From an uncultured Eubacteriales bacterium (GTDB taxonomy: Bacteria > Bacillota > Clostridia > Oscillospirales > Butyricicoccaceae): 64,000 nucleotides of DNA. Positions 44,433-52,931 of this stretch are shown in pieces. Position numbers and translations under genes: made by a program. A model generated the notes under the pieces. It was not told the DNA's origin. It did not search any database and saw only the letters and a program-made list of their open reading frames with translations. The first letter of the stretch is position 1. Every line of letters starts with the position of its first letter. The DNA lies in assembly GCA_934395135.1 (NCBI GenBank), contig CAKRRK010000005.1, positions 1-64,000 on the forward strand, written 5' to 3'.

Positions 44433-46805
44433 TTACTCCATTTTTTTCAAGAATTGTGACGCCACTTTTGCCATCAGTCGTTTGGTGCCGACTCCATCAA
44501 AAGCAATTTCCAACAAACAATCTCCGCCCATTTCTTTGGCGGACACAATCATTCCTTTGCCAAACGATTTATGCACCACGCTGTCACCCGGCCGATATTG
44601 CTTGACGGCAGCGCTAGCTTCCCTATGATTGGAGGTTAGCATAGACGGATACACTGCTTTGGGCGCCCGGAATGTAGCACGGCTTTCTGTCTGCACAAAG
44701 GCTTTTTCCGAAATGTTGGAATCCATATATTCTTTCGGTATTTCATTTAAAAACCGAGATGGCATAGAGAATCTGGTAGATCCGTACATCATGCGGCGTT
44801 CTGCACATGTGAGATAAAGCTGCCGTTTGGCCCGGGTCATCGCCACATAGCACAGCCTTCTTTCCTCCTCCATCTCTTCTTCTGTTTCCCCCGCCCGGAA
44901 GCCCGGAAACACGCCGTCTTCCATACCGCAAATAAAAACATACGGAAATTCCAGGCCTTTGGCGCTGTGAATTGTCATCATTACCACAGCGTCCGCCTCG
45001 GGATCCAGCTTATCAAATTCCGTAAACAAGGCCATTTCCTCCAAAAAGCCAGCAAGAGAGGGTTCTTCCGTTTTATTGATATAATCCACAATATTGGATT
45101 TTAATTCCAAAATATTTTCGATTTTTCCCTGGGATTCCACATCATTTTTTTCTTCCAGCATTTCCAAATAGGAGGAACGAAACAGCAGCTCTTCATATAA
45201 TTCGTCCAGCGGAAGAAACTCCCGCATTTCCCGCAGATCAAAAATCATTTTTGCAAATTTTTTCATAGAAGAGGCTGTCCTGGATAATTCCGGAAATTCC
45301 TCCGCCCGTGAGAGAACATCAAACAAATATGTATTTTCCCGCGCCGCCGTAAGTTCTGCCGTCTCTATGGATTTTGCCCCCAGTTTGCGCGCCGGCGTAT
45401 TGACAATGCGCTTTAACCGCAGGGTATCTGCCGGGTTTTCAATGACGGATAAATAGGACAGCATATCCTTTACTTCCGCCCGGTCAAAAAACCGTATGCC
45501 GCTGACAATACGGTATGGAATTCCGCTTTTTTTGAAAGCCGCCTCTATATTGTTGGACAAAACATGGTTTCTATATAAAACCGCATATTCCCGGAATGCA
45601 TCGCCGCTCGAATATCCGTTTAAAATCTGCTGCGCGATATACAGTGCCTCGCTTTCCTGGTTATCGGTTTTATGCAGCTTTACTTTTGTTCCGTCCCCGT
45701 TATCGGTCCAAAGCTTCTTGCCTTTTCTTCCCTTATTGTTTTGAATCAAACTGTTGGCCGCAGACAAAATGTTCTGTGTAGAACGATAATTCTGCTCCAG
45801 CCGAATTGTTTTTGCTGCTGGAAAATGGGATTCAAACTCTAAAATATTGGTAATGACAGCGCCGCGGAATTTATAAATGCTCTGATCGTCATCTCCAACG
45901 ACACAAATATTTTCGTAGCCCCCGGCAAGAAGTGCCGACAATACAGATTGGGCATGGTTTGTATCTTGGTATTCGTCCACCAGCACATACCGAAATCTCC
46001 GCTGATATTTTTCCAACACCTCCGGGTATGCTTGGAACAGTTCTACCGTTTTGCTGATAATGTCGTCAAAATCCAGCGCATTGGACGCCTTCAGTGTTTT
46101 GCTGTACTCCCGATAAATATCATACACCGTCGATTTAAAATAGTCTGACTGCCCTTTGATAAATTCTTCCGGAGACTCTAAATTATCCTTTGCACGGCTT
46201 ATAATGCCCGAGATAGATCGAGGTTCAAACCGTTTGTCGTCCAAGTTCAGTCTTTTTATAATTGCGGCAATCACCCGCTTTTTGTCCTCTTCATCATAAA
46301 TTGTAAAGCTGGTATCATATCCTAATTTGTCAATATCCCGCCGAAGAATCCGCATGCATGCCGCATGGAACGTCAGCGCCCAGATGTCCTGTGCTTCTTC
46401 CCCAACAACATGCCGCAGCCGATCTTTCAGTTCGTTTGCCGCCTTATTGGTAAAAGTTATGGCAAGGATTTGCCATGGGCGCACCGAATCCACACTGCAA
46501 AGTCCACGCGCGCACACAGCGTGGTCTGGTGAAGGATTGGTAAGATAGCCCGCAAGAAATTCCAAGTCTTCTTCGTTGGCATCCTCCGGTGCATATTCGT
46601 AAGAATATCCTCTTCCATAGTTCAATAAATTGGCGATACGGTTGATAATCACTGTGGTTTTTCCACTTCCCGCGCCAGCCAAAACCAATAAAGGCCCTTC
46701 TGTTGCGAACACCGCTTCCCGCTGCCGTTCATTTAAACCAGAAAACTCCTGTTCTATAATTGCCTGCCGCAACGCGGCATATTGTATATCAAATTTTGTC
46801 TGCAT
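44433..46805 (-). CDS. pcrA: ATP-dependent DNA helicase PcrA/UvrD
   Basis: Superfamily 1A 3'-5' helicase for repair and plasmid/conflict resolution. 790 residues. NERQREAV Q motif, Walker A AGAGSGKT near residue 43, AITFTNKAANE, VDEYQDTN, GDDDQSIY, LEQNYRST, MTIHSAKGLEFPYVF, YVAMTRAKRQL, and the PcrA C-terminal KxFGxG block (VVHKSFGKGMIV). A ~50-residue insertion with two cysteines follows motif Ia, common in clostridial PcrA. AAAGGA before ATG. Confidence 0.95.
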   Translation of the reverse strand: MQTKFDIQYAALRQAIIEQEFSGLNERQREAVFATEGPLLVLAGAGSGKTTVIINRIANLLNYGRGYSYEYAPEDANEEDLEFLAGYLTNPSPDHAVCARGLCSVDSVRPWQILAITFTNKAANELKDRLRHVVGEEAQDIWALTFHAACMRILRRDIDKLGYDTSFTIYDEEDKKRVIAAIIKRLNLDDKRFEPRSISGIISRAKDNLESPEEFIKGQSDYFKSTVYDIYREYSKTLKASNALDFDDIISKTVELFQAYPEVLEKYQRRFRYVLVDEYQDTNHAQSVLSALLAGGYENICVVGDDDQSIYKFRGAVITNILEFESHFPAAKTIRLEQNYRSTQNILSAANSLIQNNKGRKGKKLWTDNGDGTKVKLHKTDNQESEALYIAQQILNGYSSGDAFREYAVLYRNHVLSNNIEAAFKKSGIPYRIVSGIRFFDRAEVKDMLSYLSVIENPADTLRLKRIVNTPARKLGAKSIETAELTAARENTYLFDVLSRAEEFPELSRTASSMKKFAKMIFDLREMREFLPLDELYEELLFRSSYLEMLEEKNDVESQGKIENILELKSNIVDYINKTEEPSLAGFLEEMALFTEFDKLDPEADAVVMMTIHSAKGLEFPYVFICGMEDGVFPGFRAGETEEEMEEERRLCYVAMTRAKRQLYLTCAERRMMYGSTRFSMPSRFLNEIPKEYMDSNISEKAFVQTESRATFRAPKAVYPSMLTSNHREASAAVKQYRPGDSVVHKSFGKGMIVSAKEMGGDCLLEIAFDGVGTKRLMAKVASQFLKKME

Positions 46806-46863
46806 ATTCTATTTCCTTTGTCCTTAAGAATTGTTTCTATTATAGCACAAAATAACGCGACAA

Positions 46864-46898
46864 AAAACCTTGATTTTCCTTTCAAAAATCAAGGTTTT
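46864..46898 (-). terminator. terminator of the spoIIA operon
   Basis: 14-bp stem AAAACCTTGATTTT/AAAATCAAGGTTTT with 7-base loop and TTTTTT on the minus strand, just after sigF. Confidence 0.9.
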
Positions 46899-46908
46899 GT
46901 AAATTCAC

Positions 46909-47616
46909 TTATTCCATCAGGGTTTTCAATTGTAGTAAGACCTTCTTTTCCAAACGAGACACCTGCACTTGAGAAATACCAAGAATTTTAGCGGTTTTTG
47001 TTTGCGTAAATCCATGGAAATAGCGCAGAGCAATAAGCTTTTGCTGTTCCGGCGGAAGTTTGGCAACCGCCGTCTTCAAATCAACGGTTTCCGCAATATT
47101 TTCCTCAATACCCTCCGTGCCGATAAGATCCTCCATTACAGGGCCGTCGTCATATATGGTTTGACTCAAAGAAGCGGCCGGCAAAACAGCAGTCTCGCAG
47201 GCTGCAATTTCTTCAGAGGTCAGTCCCACCGCTTGCGATATCTCCGAAAGCTTTGGTTCCCTTCCCAAGGATTTTATCAGTTCCTGCCTGGCTCGTCCTA
47301 TTTTTATTGCGGACTCCTTTGTGCTGCGGCTGATTTTGAGGATGCCGTCATCCCGCAAATAACGTTTAATCTCTCCCGCAATCATTGGCACCGCATAGGT
47401 AGAAAACTCCGTTGCGTAACGCATATCAAAGCGCTGTACTGCCTTGATAAATCCCATGCACCCAATCTGATACAAATCCTCCGTTTCCACCGTGCGGCCA
47501 ATATATCGCCGTACAATGCTCCATATCAGTCCATTATTTTTTTCTACCAGCAGACGATATGCCTGATCGTCTCCGCTTTGCGCCAAAAGAATCAGATTTT
47601 TGATCTGAGGCTCCAT
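46909..47616 (-). CDS. sigF: RNA polymerase sporulation sigma factor F
   Basis: First forespore-specific sigma factor. 235 residues: region 2 (NNGLIWSIVRRYIGR, EDLYQIGCMGFIKAVQRFD, EFSTYAVPMIAGEIKRYLRDDG), region 3 and region 4 helix-turn-helix (GFTQTKTAKILGISQVQVSRLEKK). Starts right after the spoIIAB stop; third gene of spoIIA. Its gene place, after spoIIAA and spoIIAB, tells it from sigma-G. Confidence 0.95.
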   Translation of the reverse strand: MEPQIKNLILLAQSGDDQAYRLLVEKNNGLIWSIVRRYIGRTVETEDLYQIGCMGFIKAVQRFDMRYATEFSTYAVPMIAGEIKRYLRDDGILKISRSTKESAIKIGRARQELIKSLGREPKLSEISQAVGLTSEEIAACETAVLPAASLSQTIYDDGPVMEDLIGTEGIEENIAETVDLKTAVAKLPPEQQKLIALRYFHGFTQTKTAKILGISQVQVSRLEKKVLLQLKTLME

Positions 47617-48060
47617 TTATTTTCCACCGCTTATCTTGGAATCAATGCGCCGTGTCATAGAGACTGTCGTCCCTTTTCCGATCTTTGACCGAATGCGCAG
47701 TTTATCCATAAAACTTTCCATAATGGTAAATCCCATGCCGGAACGCTCTTCGTTCCCCGTGGTATACATAGGTTCCATCGCCTGCTTGATATCCGGTATT
47801 CCGCATCCTTTATCCCGCACTATAATTTCCACTGTATCCAAACCGATGATTTTAACCGTAACAAATATGTATCCAATCGCGTCTTTATAGCCATGAACCA
47901 CCGCGTTTGTTACGGCTTCGCTCACCACTGTTTTTATATCGTTCAGCTCGTCCATCGTTGGATCCAGCTGAGAGACAAACGCCGCTACCGCCTGTCGGGC
48001 AAAGCCCTCGTTAATCGCTTTGCTTTCAAATTTTAATTGCATTTTATTGGTCACATTCAT
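47617..48060 (-). CDS. spoIIAB: anti-sigma F factor, serine kinase
   Basis: 147 residues, GHKL ATPase fold: VVSEAVTNAVVHGY (N box), RDKGCGIPD (G1) and RSGMGFTIM. Binds sigma-F and phosphorylates SpoIIAA. Four-base gap to spoIIAA. Confidence 0.95.
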   Translation of the reverse strand: MNVTNKMQLKFESKAINEGFARQAVAAFVSQLDPTMDELNDIKTVVSEAVTNAVVHGYKDAIGYIFVTVKIIGLDTVEIIVRDKGCGIPDIKQAMEPMYTTGNEERSGMGFTIMESFMDKLRIRSKIGKGTTVSMTRRIDSKISGGK

Positions 48061-48063
48061 AAG

Positions 48064-48387
48064 TTATTCCTCTCCTTTCCATGGATGTATTTCCACTAAC
48101 TTGCACAGGCCGGCTGCATTGAAAATTTTGTATGCAAACTTTGGAACATGCCGCAGCAGTAGTTTCCGTCCGTTTGCTCTGGCTCCCTTTAAGGCATAAA
48201 TTACCACCGCAATCCCGGAACTATCCATAAAGTTCAGTTGTTTCATATCCAGCACCATATCATATTTCGGATACAACAGCGCCATACGTTCTGTATAGTT
48301 GATTACTTTTCTTGTATGATAATGATCCAATTCGCCGCTGAAATATATAATAATTTCTCTTCCCTGGATTTCATGGGATAAATCCAC
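48064..48387 (-). CDS. spoIIAA: anti-anti-sigma F factor
   Basis: 107 residues, GTG start with GGAGGTG before it. STAS fold with the phospho-serine site LNFMDSSGIAVVIYAL near residue 56. Dephosphorylated form frees sigma-F from SpoIIAB. First gene of the operon. Confidence 0.95.
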   Translation of the reverse strand: MDLSHEIQGREIIIYFSGELDHYHTRKVINYTERMALLYPKYDMVLDMKQLNFMDSSGIAVVIYALKGARANGRKLLLRHVPKFAYKIFNAAGLCKLVEIHPWKGEE

Positions 48388-48404
48388 AAAAACACCTCCA
48401 AAAA

Positions 48405-48435
48405 AATGGTTCTGTACTTTTCGTACAGAACCATT
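48405..48435 (-). terminator. strong terminator between valS and spoIIA, overlapping a -10 box
   Basis: 13-bp perfect stem (48405-48417 with 48423-48435), loop TTTTC on the plus strand, followed on the minus strand by a T7 run that runs straight into the GGAGG of spoIIAA. The outer end of the stem overlaps TATAAT at 48433-48438. Confidence 0.88.
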
Positions 48436-48438
48436 ATA
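48433..48438 (-). promoter_or_regulatory. -10 box TATAAT in front of spoIIAA
   Basis: Perfect TATAAT on the minus strand; start of transcription would fall inside the left arm of the terminator stem. No good sigma-A -35 or sigma-H box 17 bases upstream, so the promoter class is uncertain. Confidence 0.4.
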
Positions 48439-48564
48439 GTAAATCGCGGTAATTGTATTTTGGCGCTTGCTGTCACTGGGGCAAATTTTTTGCTATCCCG
48501 TATTTAACCCTGTGCTTTTTCGTCTTTGTCAGCCGTCCGTCCGGAACGTCCATTTCGCATTTCC

Positions 48565-51192
48565 TCACAGCGCCGCCAGATTCATTTCCAGCTTTTTCAA
48601 CAAAGCTTGTATTTTTTCCGCTTTTTCTCTCTCGCCCTGCACCACTTTTTCCGGCGCTTTTGCGAGAAATCCCGGATTATTTAGTTTGCCAACGAGAAAT
48701 GCCAGATCTTTTTCCGCCTTTTCTTTTTCTTTCCGAAGGCGCGCTCTTTCCTTTTCAAAGTCAACCAATTCCTTCAGCGGCAGAAAAACCTGCGCTCCGT
48801 TTGTGACAACCGATACCATGCTGGAAACATCCGCCGGCGCGGCGGATATCAGTGAAATATCCGACGCATATGCAAGCTTTGCGACAAATTCACGGCTGTT
48901 TTCAAAAATTTGCGGCCGGTCTGTCAAAATGATAAGCTGCGCTTTTTTGGAGGGCGGGACATTCATTTCTGCTCTCCGGTTCCGCACTGCACGGATCACA
49001 TCCATCAAAAGTTCCATCTGTTCTTCTTCCGCTTGGAAAGACAGCGTGTCCTCCCATTTCGGCCATTCGGAAATCATAATGGATTCTCCGTTGTGAGGAA
49101 GTGCCTGCCAAATGGTTTCTGTCAAAAACGGCATAAACGGATGCAGCAGCTTCATAGTTTCCGACAGGACAAAGCAGAGTACCCTTTGGGCGCTTTCCCG
49201 GGCTTCCGCATTGTCCGCATTCTGGAGTCTTGACTTTACAATTTCAATGTACCAGTCGCAGAAATAGTCCCAAATAAAATCATATAGCTTCTGCGCCGCA
49301 ATCCCCAGTTCATACTTATCAATATTTTCCGTTACTTCCCGTACCAGGGTATTAAACTTGGATAGAATCCACTTATCTTCCAGCTGCAGGTTTTTCGGCA
49401 GCACAAGCGTATCCACCGTAAGATTCATCTGAATGAACCGGGAGGCGTTCCATATCTTGTTGGCAAAATTGCGGCTCGCTTCCACACGTTCTCTGGAATA
49501 GCGCATATCGTTTCCCGGACTGTTTCCGGTCGCCAGCGTAAAGCGCAGTGCGTCCGCGCCGTATTCCGCAATCACTTCCAGCGGATCGATTCCGTTGCCG
49601 AGAGATTTCGACATTTTACGCCCCTGAGAATCCCGAACAATGCCATGGATAAACACCGTGCTGAAGGGTTTTTGCTTCATGTGTTCCATCCCGGAAAAAA
49701 TCATTCTTGCAACCCAGAAGAAAATGATATCATAGCCCGTAACCAGTACGCTGGTAGGATAAAAATAATCCAGTTCCGGCGTTTCATCCGGCCACCCCAA
49801 GGTAGAAAACGGCCAAAGCGCTGAGGAAAACCATGTATCCAGCACATCTTCATCCTGCCGTATGTGACTGCCGCCACATTTTGGGCAGACCTTAACGTCC
49901 GTTCTGGAAACCGTCATCTCTCCGCAGTCATCGCAGTAATAGGCCGGAATCCGGTGACCCCACCAAAGCTGGCGGGAAATGCACCAGTCATGCACATTTT
50001 CCATCCAGTTGATATAGATTTTGGAGAATCGTTCCGGAACAAACCGCACTTCCCCTTCTTTTACAACCCGAATCGCTTCCTTGGCAAGCGGCTCCATTTT
50101 TACAAACCACTGGGCAGAGGTCATAGGCTCTACTACCGTCTTGCAGCGATAACATGTGCCGACATTATGCTCATGACGCTCCACTTTTACAAGCCGTCCT
50201 TCTGCTTCCAGATCGGCAACAATTTGCTTTCTTGCTTCATATCGGTCAAGTCCCTGGTATGCTCCGCCGTTTTCGTTGACTTTGGCATCCTCGTCAAAAA
50301 TCAGAATCTGTTCCAGTCCGTTGCGCTGGCCCATTTCAAAATCGTTCGGATCATGGCATGGTGTGGTTTTTACGCAGCCGGTCCCAAAGGCTTTGTCCAC
50401 ATAGCTGTCTGCAAAAATGGGAATCTCCCTTCCAACAAGGGGTAAAATCGCCATTTTTCCCACCAAATGGGTATAACGCTCATCCTCCGGATTTACCGCG
50501 ATCCCCGTATCGCCAAGCAGCGTTTCCGGCCGCGTAGTGGCTATAATGATAGACTCTTCGCTGTCCTTTACATCATACCGAATGTGCCACATGCTCCCTT
50601 CCTGCTCCTCGTATTCGACCTCTGCATCGGACAGTGCGGTGCGGCAGTGCGGGCACCAGTTGATAATTCTGCTGCCTTTGTAAATCAGATTCTTTTCATA
50701 AAGAGAGACAAACACTTCCTTTACCGCCTTGGAACAGCCTTCGTCCATCGTAAACCGTTCCCGGCGCCAGTCGCATGAAGAACCCATTTTTTTTAACTGT
50801 TCAATGATCCGGCTGCCAAACTGATGCTTCCATGCCCAAACTCGCTCCAGAAATTTTTCTCTTCCCAGGTCATACCGGGTGATACCTTCCTTGACACGCA
50901 GTTCTTCCTCTACCTTAATCTGTGTGGCAATGCCGGCATGGTCGGTGCCCGGCAGCCATAAGGCAGAATATCCCTGCATTCTTTTGGTTCGGATCAAAAT
51001 ATCTTGCAATGTATCGTCAAACGCATGCCCCATGTGGAGCTGGCCCGTTACATTCGGCGGCGGAATCACAATGGAAAACGGCGGTTTCTTTTCATCTACC
51101 TCCGCATTAAAATATCCATGTTCCTGCCAAAAATGATACAGCGCTTCTTCTGTTTGTTTCGGATCATAAGTTTTTGGCAATTCCTGTTTCAC
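48565..51192 (-). CDS. valS: valyl-tRNA synthetase
   Basis: Charges tRNA-Val and edits Thr. 875 residues from GTG 51190-51192, which has GAGAGGAAG seven bases before it and matches the usual family start MKQELPKTYDP; the longer ATG start has a poor site. PPPNVTGQLHMGHA near residue 40 (HIGH), editing CP1 domain, KMSKSLGNGIDP, C-terminal coiled coil. Controlled by a T-box leader. Confidence 0.96.
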   Translation of the reverse strand: MKQELPKTYDPKQTEEALYHFWQEHGYFNAEVDEKKPPFSIVIPPPNVTGQLHMGHAFDDTLQDILIRTKRMQGYSALWLPGTDHAGIATQIKVEEELRVKEGITRYDLGREKFLERVWAWKHQFGSRIIEQLKKMGSSCDWRRERFTMDEGCSKAVKEVFVSLYEKNLIYKGSRIINWCPHCRTALSDAEVEYEEQEGSMWHIRYDVKDSEESIIIATTRPETLLGDTGIAVNPEDERYTHLVGKMAILPLVGREIPIFADSYVDKAFGTGCVKTTPCHDPNDFEMGQRNGLEQILIFDEDAKVNENGGAYQGLDRYEARKQIVADLEAEGRLVKVERHEHNVGTCYRCKTVVEPMTSAQWFVKMEPLAKEAIRVVKEGEVRFVPERFSKIYINWMENVHDWCISRQLWWGHRIPAYYCDDCGEMTVSRTDVKVCPKCGGSHIRQDEDVLDTWFSSALWPFSTLGWPDETPELDYFYPTSVLVTGYDIIFFWVARMIFSGMEHMKQKPFSTVFIHGIVRDSQGRKMSKSLGNGIDPLEVIAEYGADALRFTLATGNSPGNDMRYSRERVEASRNFANKIWNASRFIQMNLTVDTLVLPKNLQLEDKWILSKFNTLVREVTENIDKYELGIAAQKLYDFIWDYFCDWYIEIVKSRLQNADNAEARESAQRVLCFVLSETMKLLHPFMPFLTETIWQALPHNGESIMISEWPKWEDTLSFQAEEEQMELLMDVIRAVRNRRAEMNVPPSKKAQLIILTDRPQIFENSREFVAKLAYASDISLISAAPADVSSMVSVVTNGAQVFLPLKELVDFEKERARLRKEKEKAEKDLAFLVGKLNNPGFLAKAPEKVVQGEREKAEKIQALLKKLEMNLAAL

Positions 51193-51229
51193 ACTAATCT
51201 TCCTCTCTATATACTCCATAGTTTTCCAC

Positions 51230-51483
51230 AAAAAAAGTCTTCCTCCTTAAACCAACACAAAGGACGAAGACAAACTCCGCGGTACCACCTTTTTTTACAA
51301 AAGTACACTCAAACATGCCGATAACGGGACATCGCCGGATCGTCTTACTACAGAAAATTCAGACAACCTGCTCCAAAGCTACCTTCGGCAAAGCCGTGTT
51401 GGGAAATTTGCACCTGACATTCCCTCTCTGAAAACCAGCACCAGCCTACTCCTCTTTTTCATTGCATTTTTCCTTATAGAACT
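51230..51483 (-). promoter_or_regulatory. T-box leader of valS
   Basis: tRNA-sensing riboswitch. T-box sequence GGTGGTACCGCGG at 51277-51289 (minus strand), AGTA and GAGAGG elements near 51450 and 51430, and a specifier triplet GTA (Val) at 51380-51382 in the context GAAG-GTA-GC. Terminator stem GTCTTC..CCTT/AAGG..GAAGAC (51237-51271) then T7. Uncharged tRNA-Val would permit read-through into valS. Confidence 0.93.
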
Positions 51484-51489
51484 TGTATT

Positions 51490-51518
51490 ATCATACAATA
51501 TTATTGTTCCATTGTCAA
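51490..51518 (-). promoter_or_regulatory. promoter of valS
   Basis: Minus strand -35 TTGACA (51513-51518), 17-base spacer, -10 TATGAT (51490-51495). Confidence 0.82.
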
Positions 51519-51525
51519 ATAATTA

Positions 51526-51554
51526 TTGCAATTTTTCGCTAAATATGATATAAA
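51526..51554 (+). promoter_or_regulatory. promoter of pheS-pheT
   Basis: -35 TTGCAA (51526-51531), 17-base spacer, -10 TATAAA (51549-51554). Back to back with the valS promoter, only 7 bases apart at the -35 boxes. Confidence 0.75.
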
Positions 51555-51560
51555 GGATAA

Positions 51561-51818
51561 TATATATGAAAAGCGATGAATGGGAAAAGTAGCAACGGCA
51601 CATTTGTACAGAGATGGCGGCCACCGGCTGAAAGCCGCCGCAAGATGTACTTTGCGAAGTTCTCCCGGGAGCCTCGTTCCTGAACTTTATTTCCGTAGGG
51701 AACGGCGCTTGGGCAGCGTTACTGGCCTTTGAGTGTTTGCTTTGTGCAAAAATACGGGTGGTACCGCGGAAGATTTGCCTTTCGTCCCTTCTGACATGTT
51801 GGGACGAAAGGTTTTTTT
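51561..51818 (+). promoter_or_regulatory. T-box leader of pheS-pheT
   Basis: AGTA element near 51588, GAGATGG near 51611, specifier TTC (Phe) at 51660-51662 in GAAG-TTC-TCCC, T-box GGTGGTACCGCGG ending at 51769, terminator stem CCTTTCGTCCC/GGGACGAAAGG (51778-51811) and T7. Confidence 0.93.
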
Positions 51819-51884
51819 ACTGCAAATAAGGCAAATGCATGATGAGATAAAACGATTGAACCAAATAAAAAGGAGCGTATGGCT

Positions 51885-52904
51885 ATGAAAGAAAAACTGC
51901 AGGAGATTCTGCGCACCGCGACAAGCGAAATTTCTGCGGCAACGAACGCACAGGAACTGGATGCGGCTCGTGTGAAATTTTTAGGAAAAAAGGGGGAACT
52001 GACCTCTATTTTGCGGGGCATGGGTGCTGTGCCGCCGGAAGAGCGTCCGCTGGTCGGACAAATGGTAAACGATGTGCGTGCATCTCTGGAAGCCTCGATT
52101 GCGCAGCAAAACGACCGTATGAAAAAAGCGGCTCTGGAAGAAAAACTGGTGCGTGAAACGGTAGATGTTACCATGCCGGGCACTCCGGTAACCATTGGCA
52201 AAAAGCATCCGCTTTCCATTGTTCTGGATGAGGTAAAAGACATCTTTATGGGAATGGGATTCTCTGTAGCAGAAGGCCCGGAAGTGGAATATGACCATTA
52301 CAATTTCGAAGCACTCAACATCCCCAAGGATCACCCGGCCAGAGATACCCAGGACACCTTCTATATTTCCAACAATATCGTCCTTCGCACGCAGACCTCA
52401 CCGGTACAGGTTCGCACAATGGAGCAGCAAAAACCGCCGGTCCGCATCATTGCCCCCGGCCGCGTATTCCGCAGCGACGAAGTAGACGCAACGCATTCCC
52501 CTCTTTTTCATCAAATCGAGGGACTGGTCGTTGACAAAGGCATTCGCATGAGTGACTTAAAGGGTATTTTGGAATTGTTTGCCAAAAAACTGTATGGCGA
52601 GGATACGGTTGTCCGGTTCCGTCCGCATCATTTCCCCTTTACAGAACCTTCGGCTGAAATGGATATTCAATGCTTCCAGTGCAAGGGCGAAGGATGCCGG
52701 CTGTGCAAAGGCGAAGGATGGATTGAAATCCTTGGCTGCGGCATGGTGCACCCCAAGGTTTTGGAAACCTGCGGCATTGACCCAGACATATACAGCGGTT
52801 ATGCGTTTGGCATTGGGCTGGAACGCATTGTTATGGGACGCTATAAGATTGACGATATCCGGATGTTCTATGAAAACGACGTTCGGTTCCTGCATCAGTT
52901 TTAA
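51885..52904 (+). CDS. pheS: phenylalanyl-tRNA synthetase alpha subunit
   Basis: 339 residues from the second ATG, which is nine bases from AAGGAG; an ATG two codons earlier is only three bases from it. N-terminal coiled coil, then class II catalytic domain: GPEVEYDHYNFEALNIPKDHP, THSPLFHQIEG, FRPHHFPFTEPSAEMD, GCGMVHP, GLERIVMGRY. Followed by pheT after 27 bases. Confidence 0.96.
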   Translation: MKEKLQEILRTATSEISAATNAQELDAARVKFLGKKGELTSILRGMGAVPPEERPLVGQMVNDVRASLEASIAQQNDRMKKAALEEKLVRETVDVTMPGTPVTIGKKHPLSIVLDEVKDIFMGMGFSVAEGPEVEYDHYNFEALNIPKDHPARDTQDTFYISNNIVLRTQTSPVQVRTMEQQKPPVRIIAPGRVFRSDEVDATHSPLFHQIEGLVVDKGIRMSDLKGILELFAKKLYGEDTVVRFRPHHFPFTEPSAEMDIQCFQCKGEGCRLCKGEGWIEILGCGMVHPKVLETCGIDPDIYSGYAFGIGLERIVMGRYKIDDIRMFYENDVRFLHQF

Positions 52905-52931
52905 TGGAACAATATATGGAGGTAATGTATT

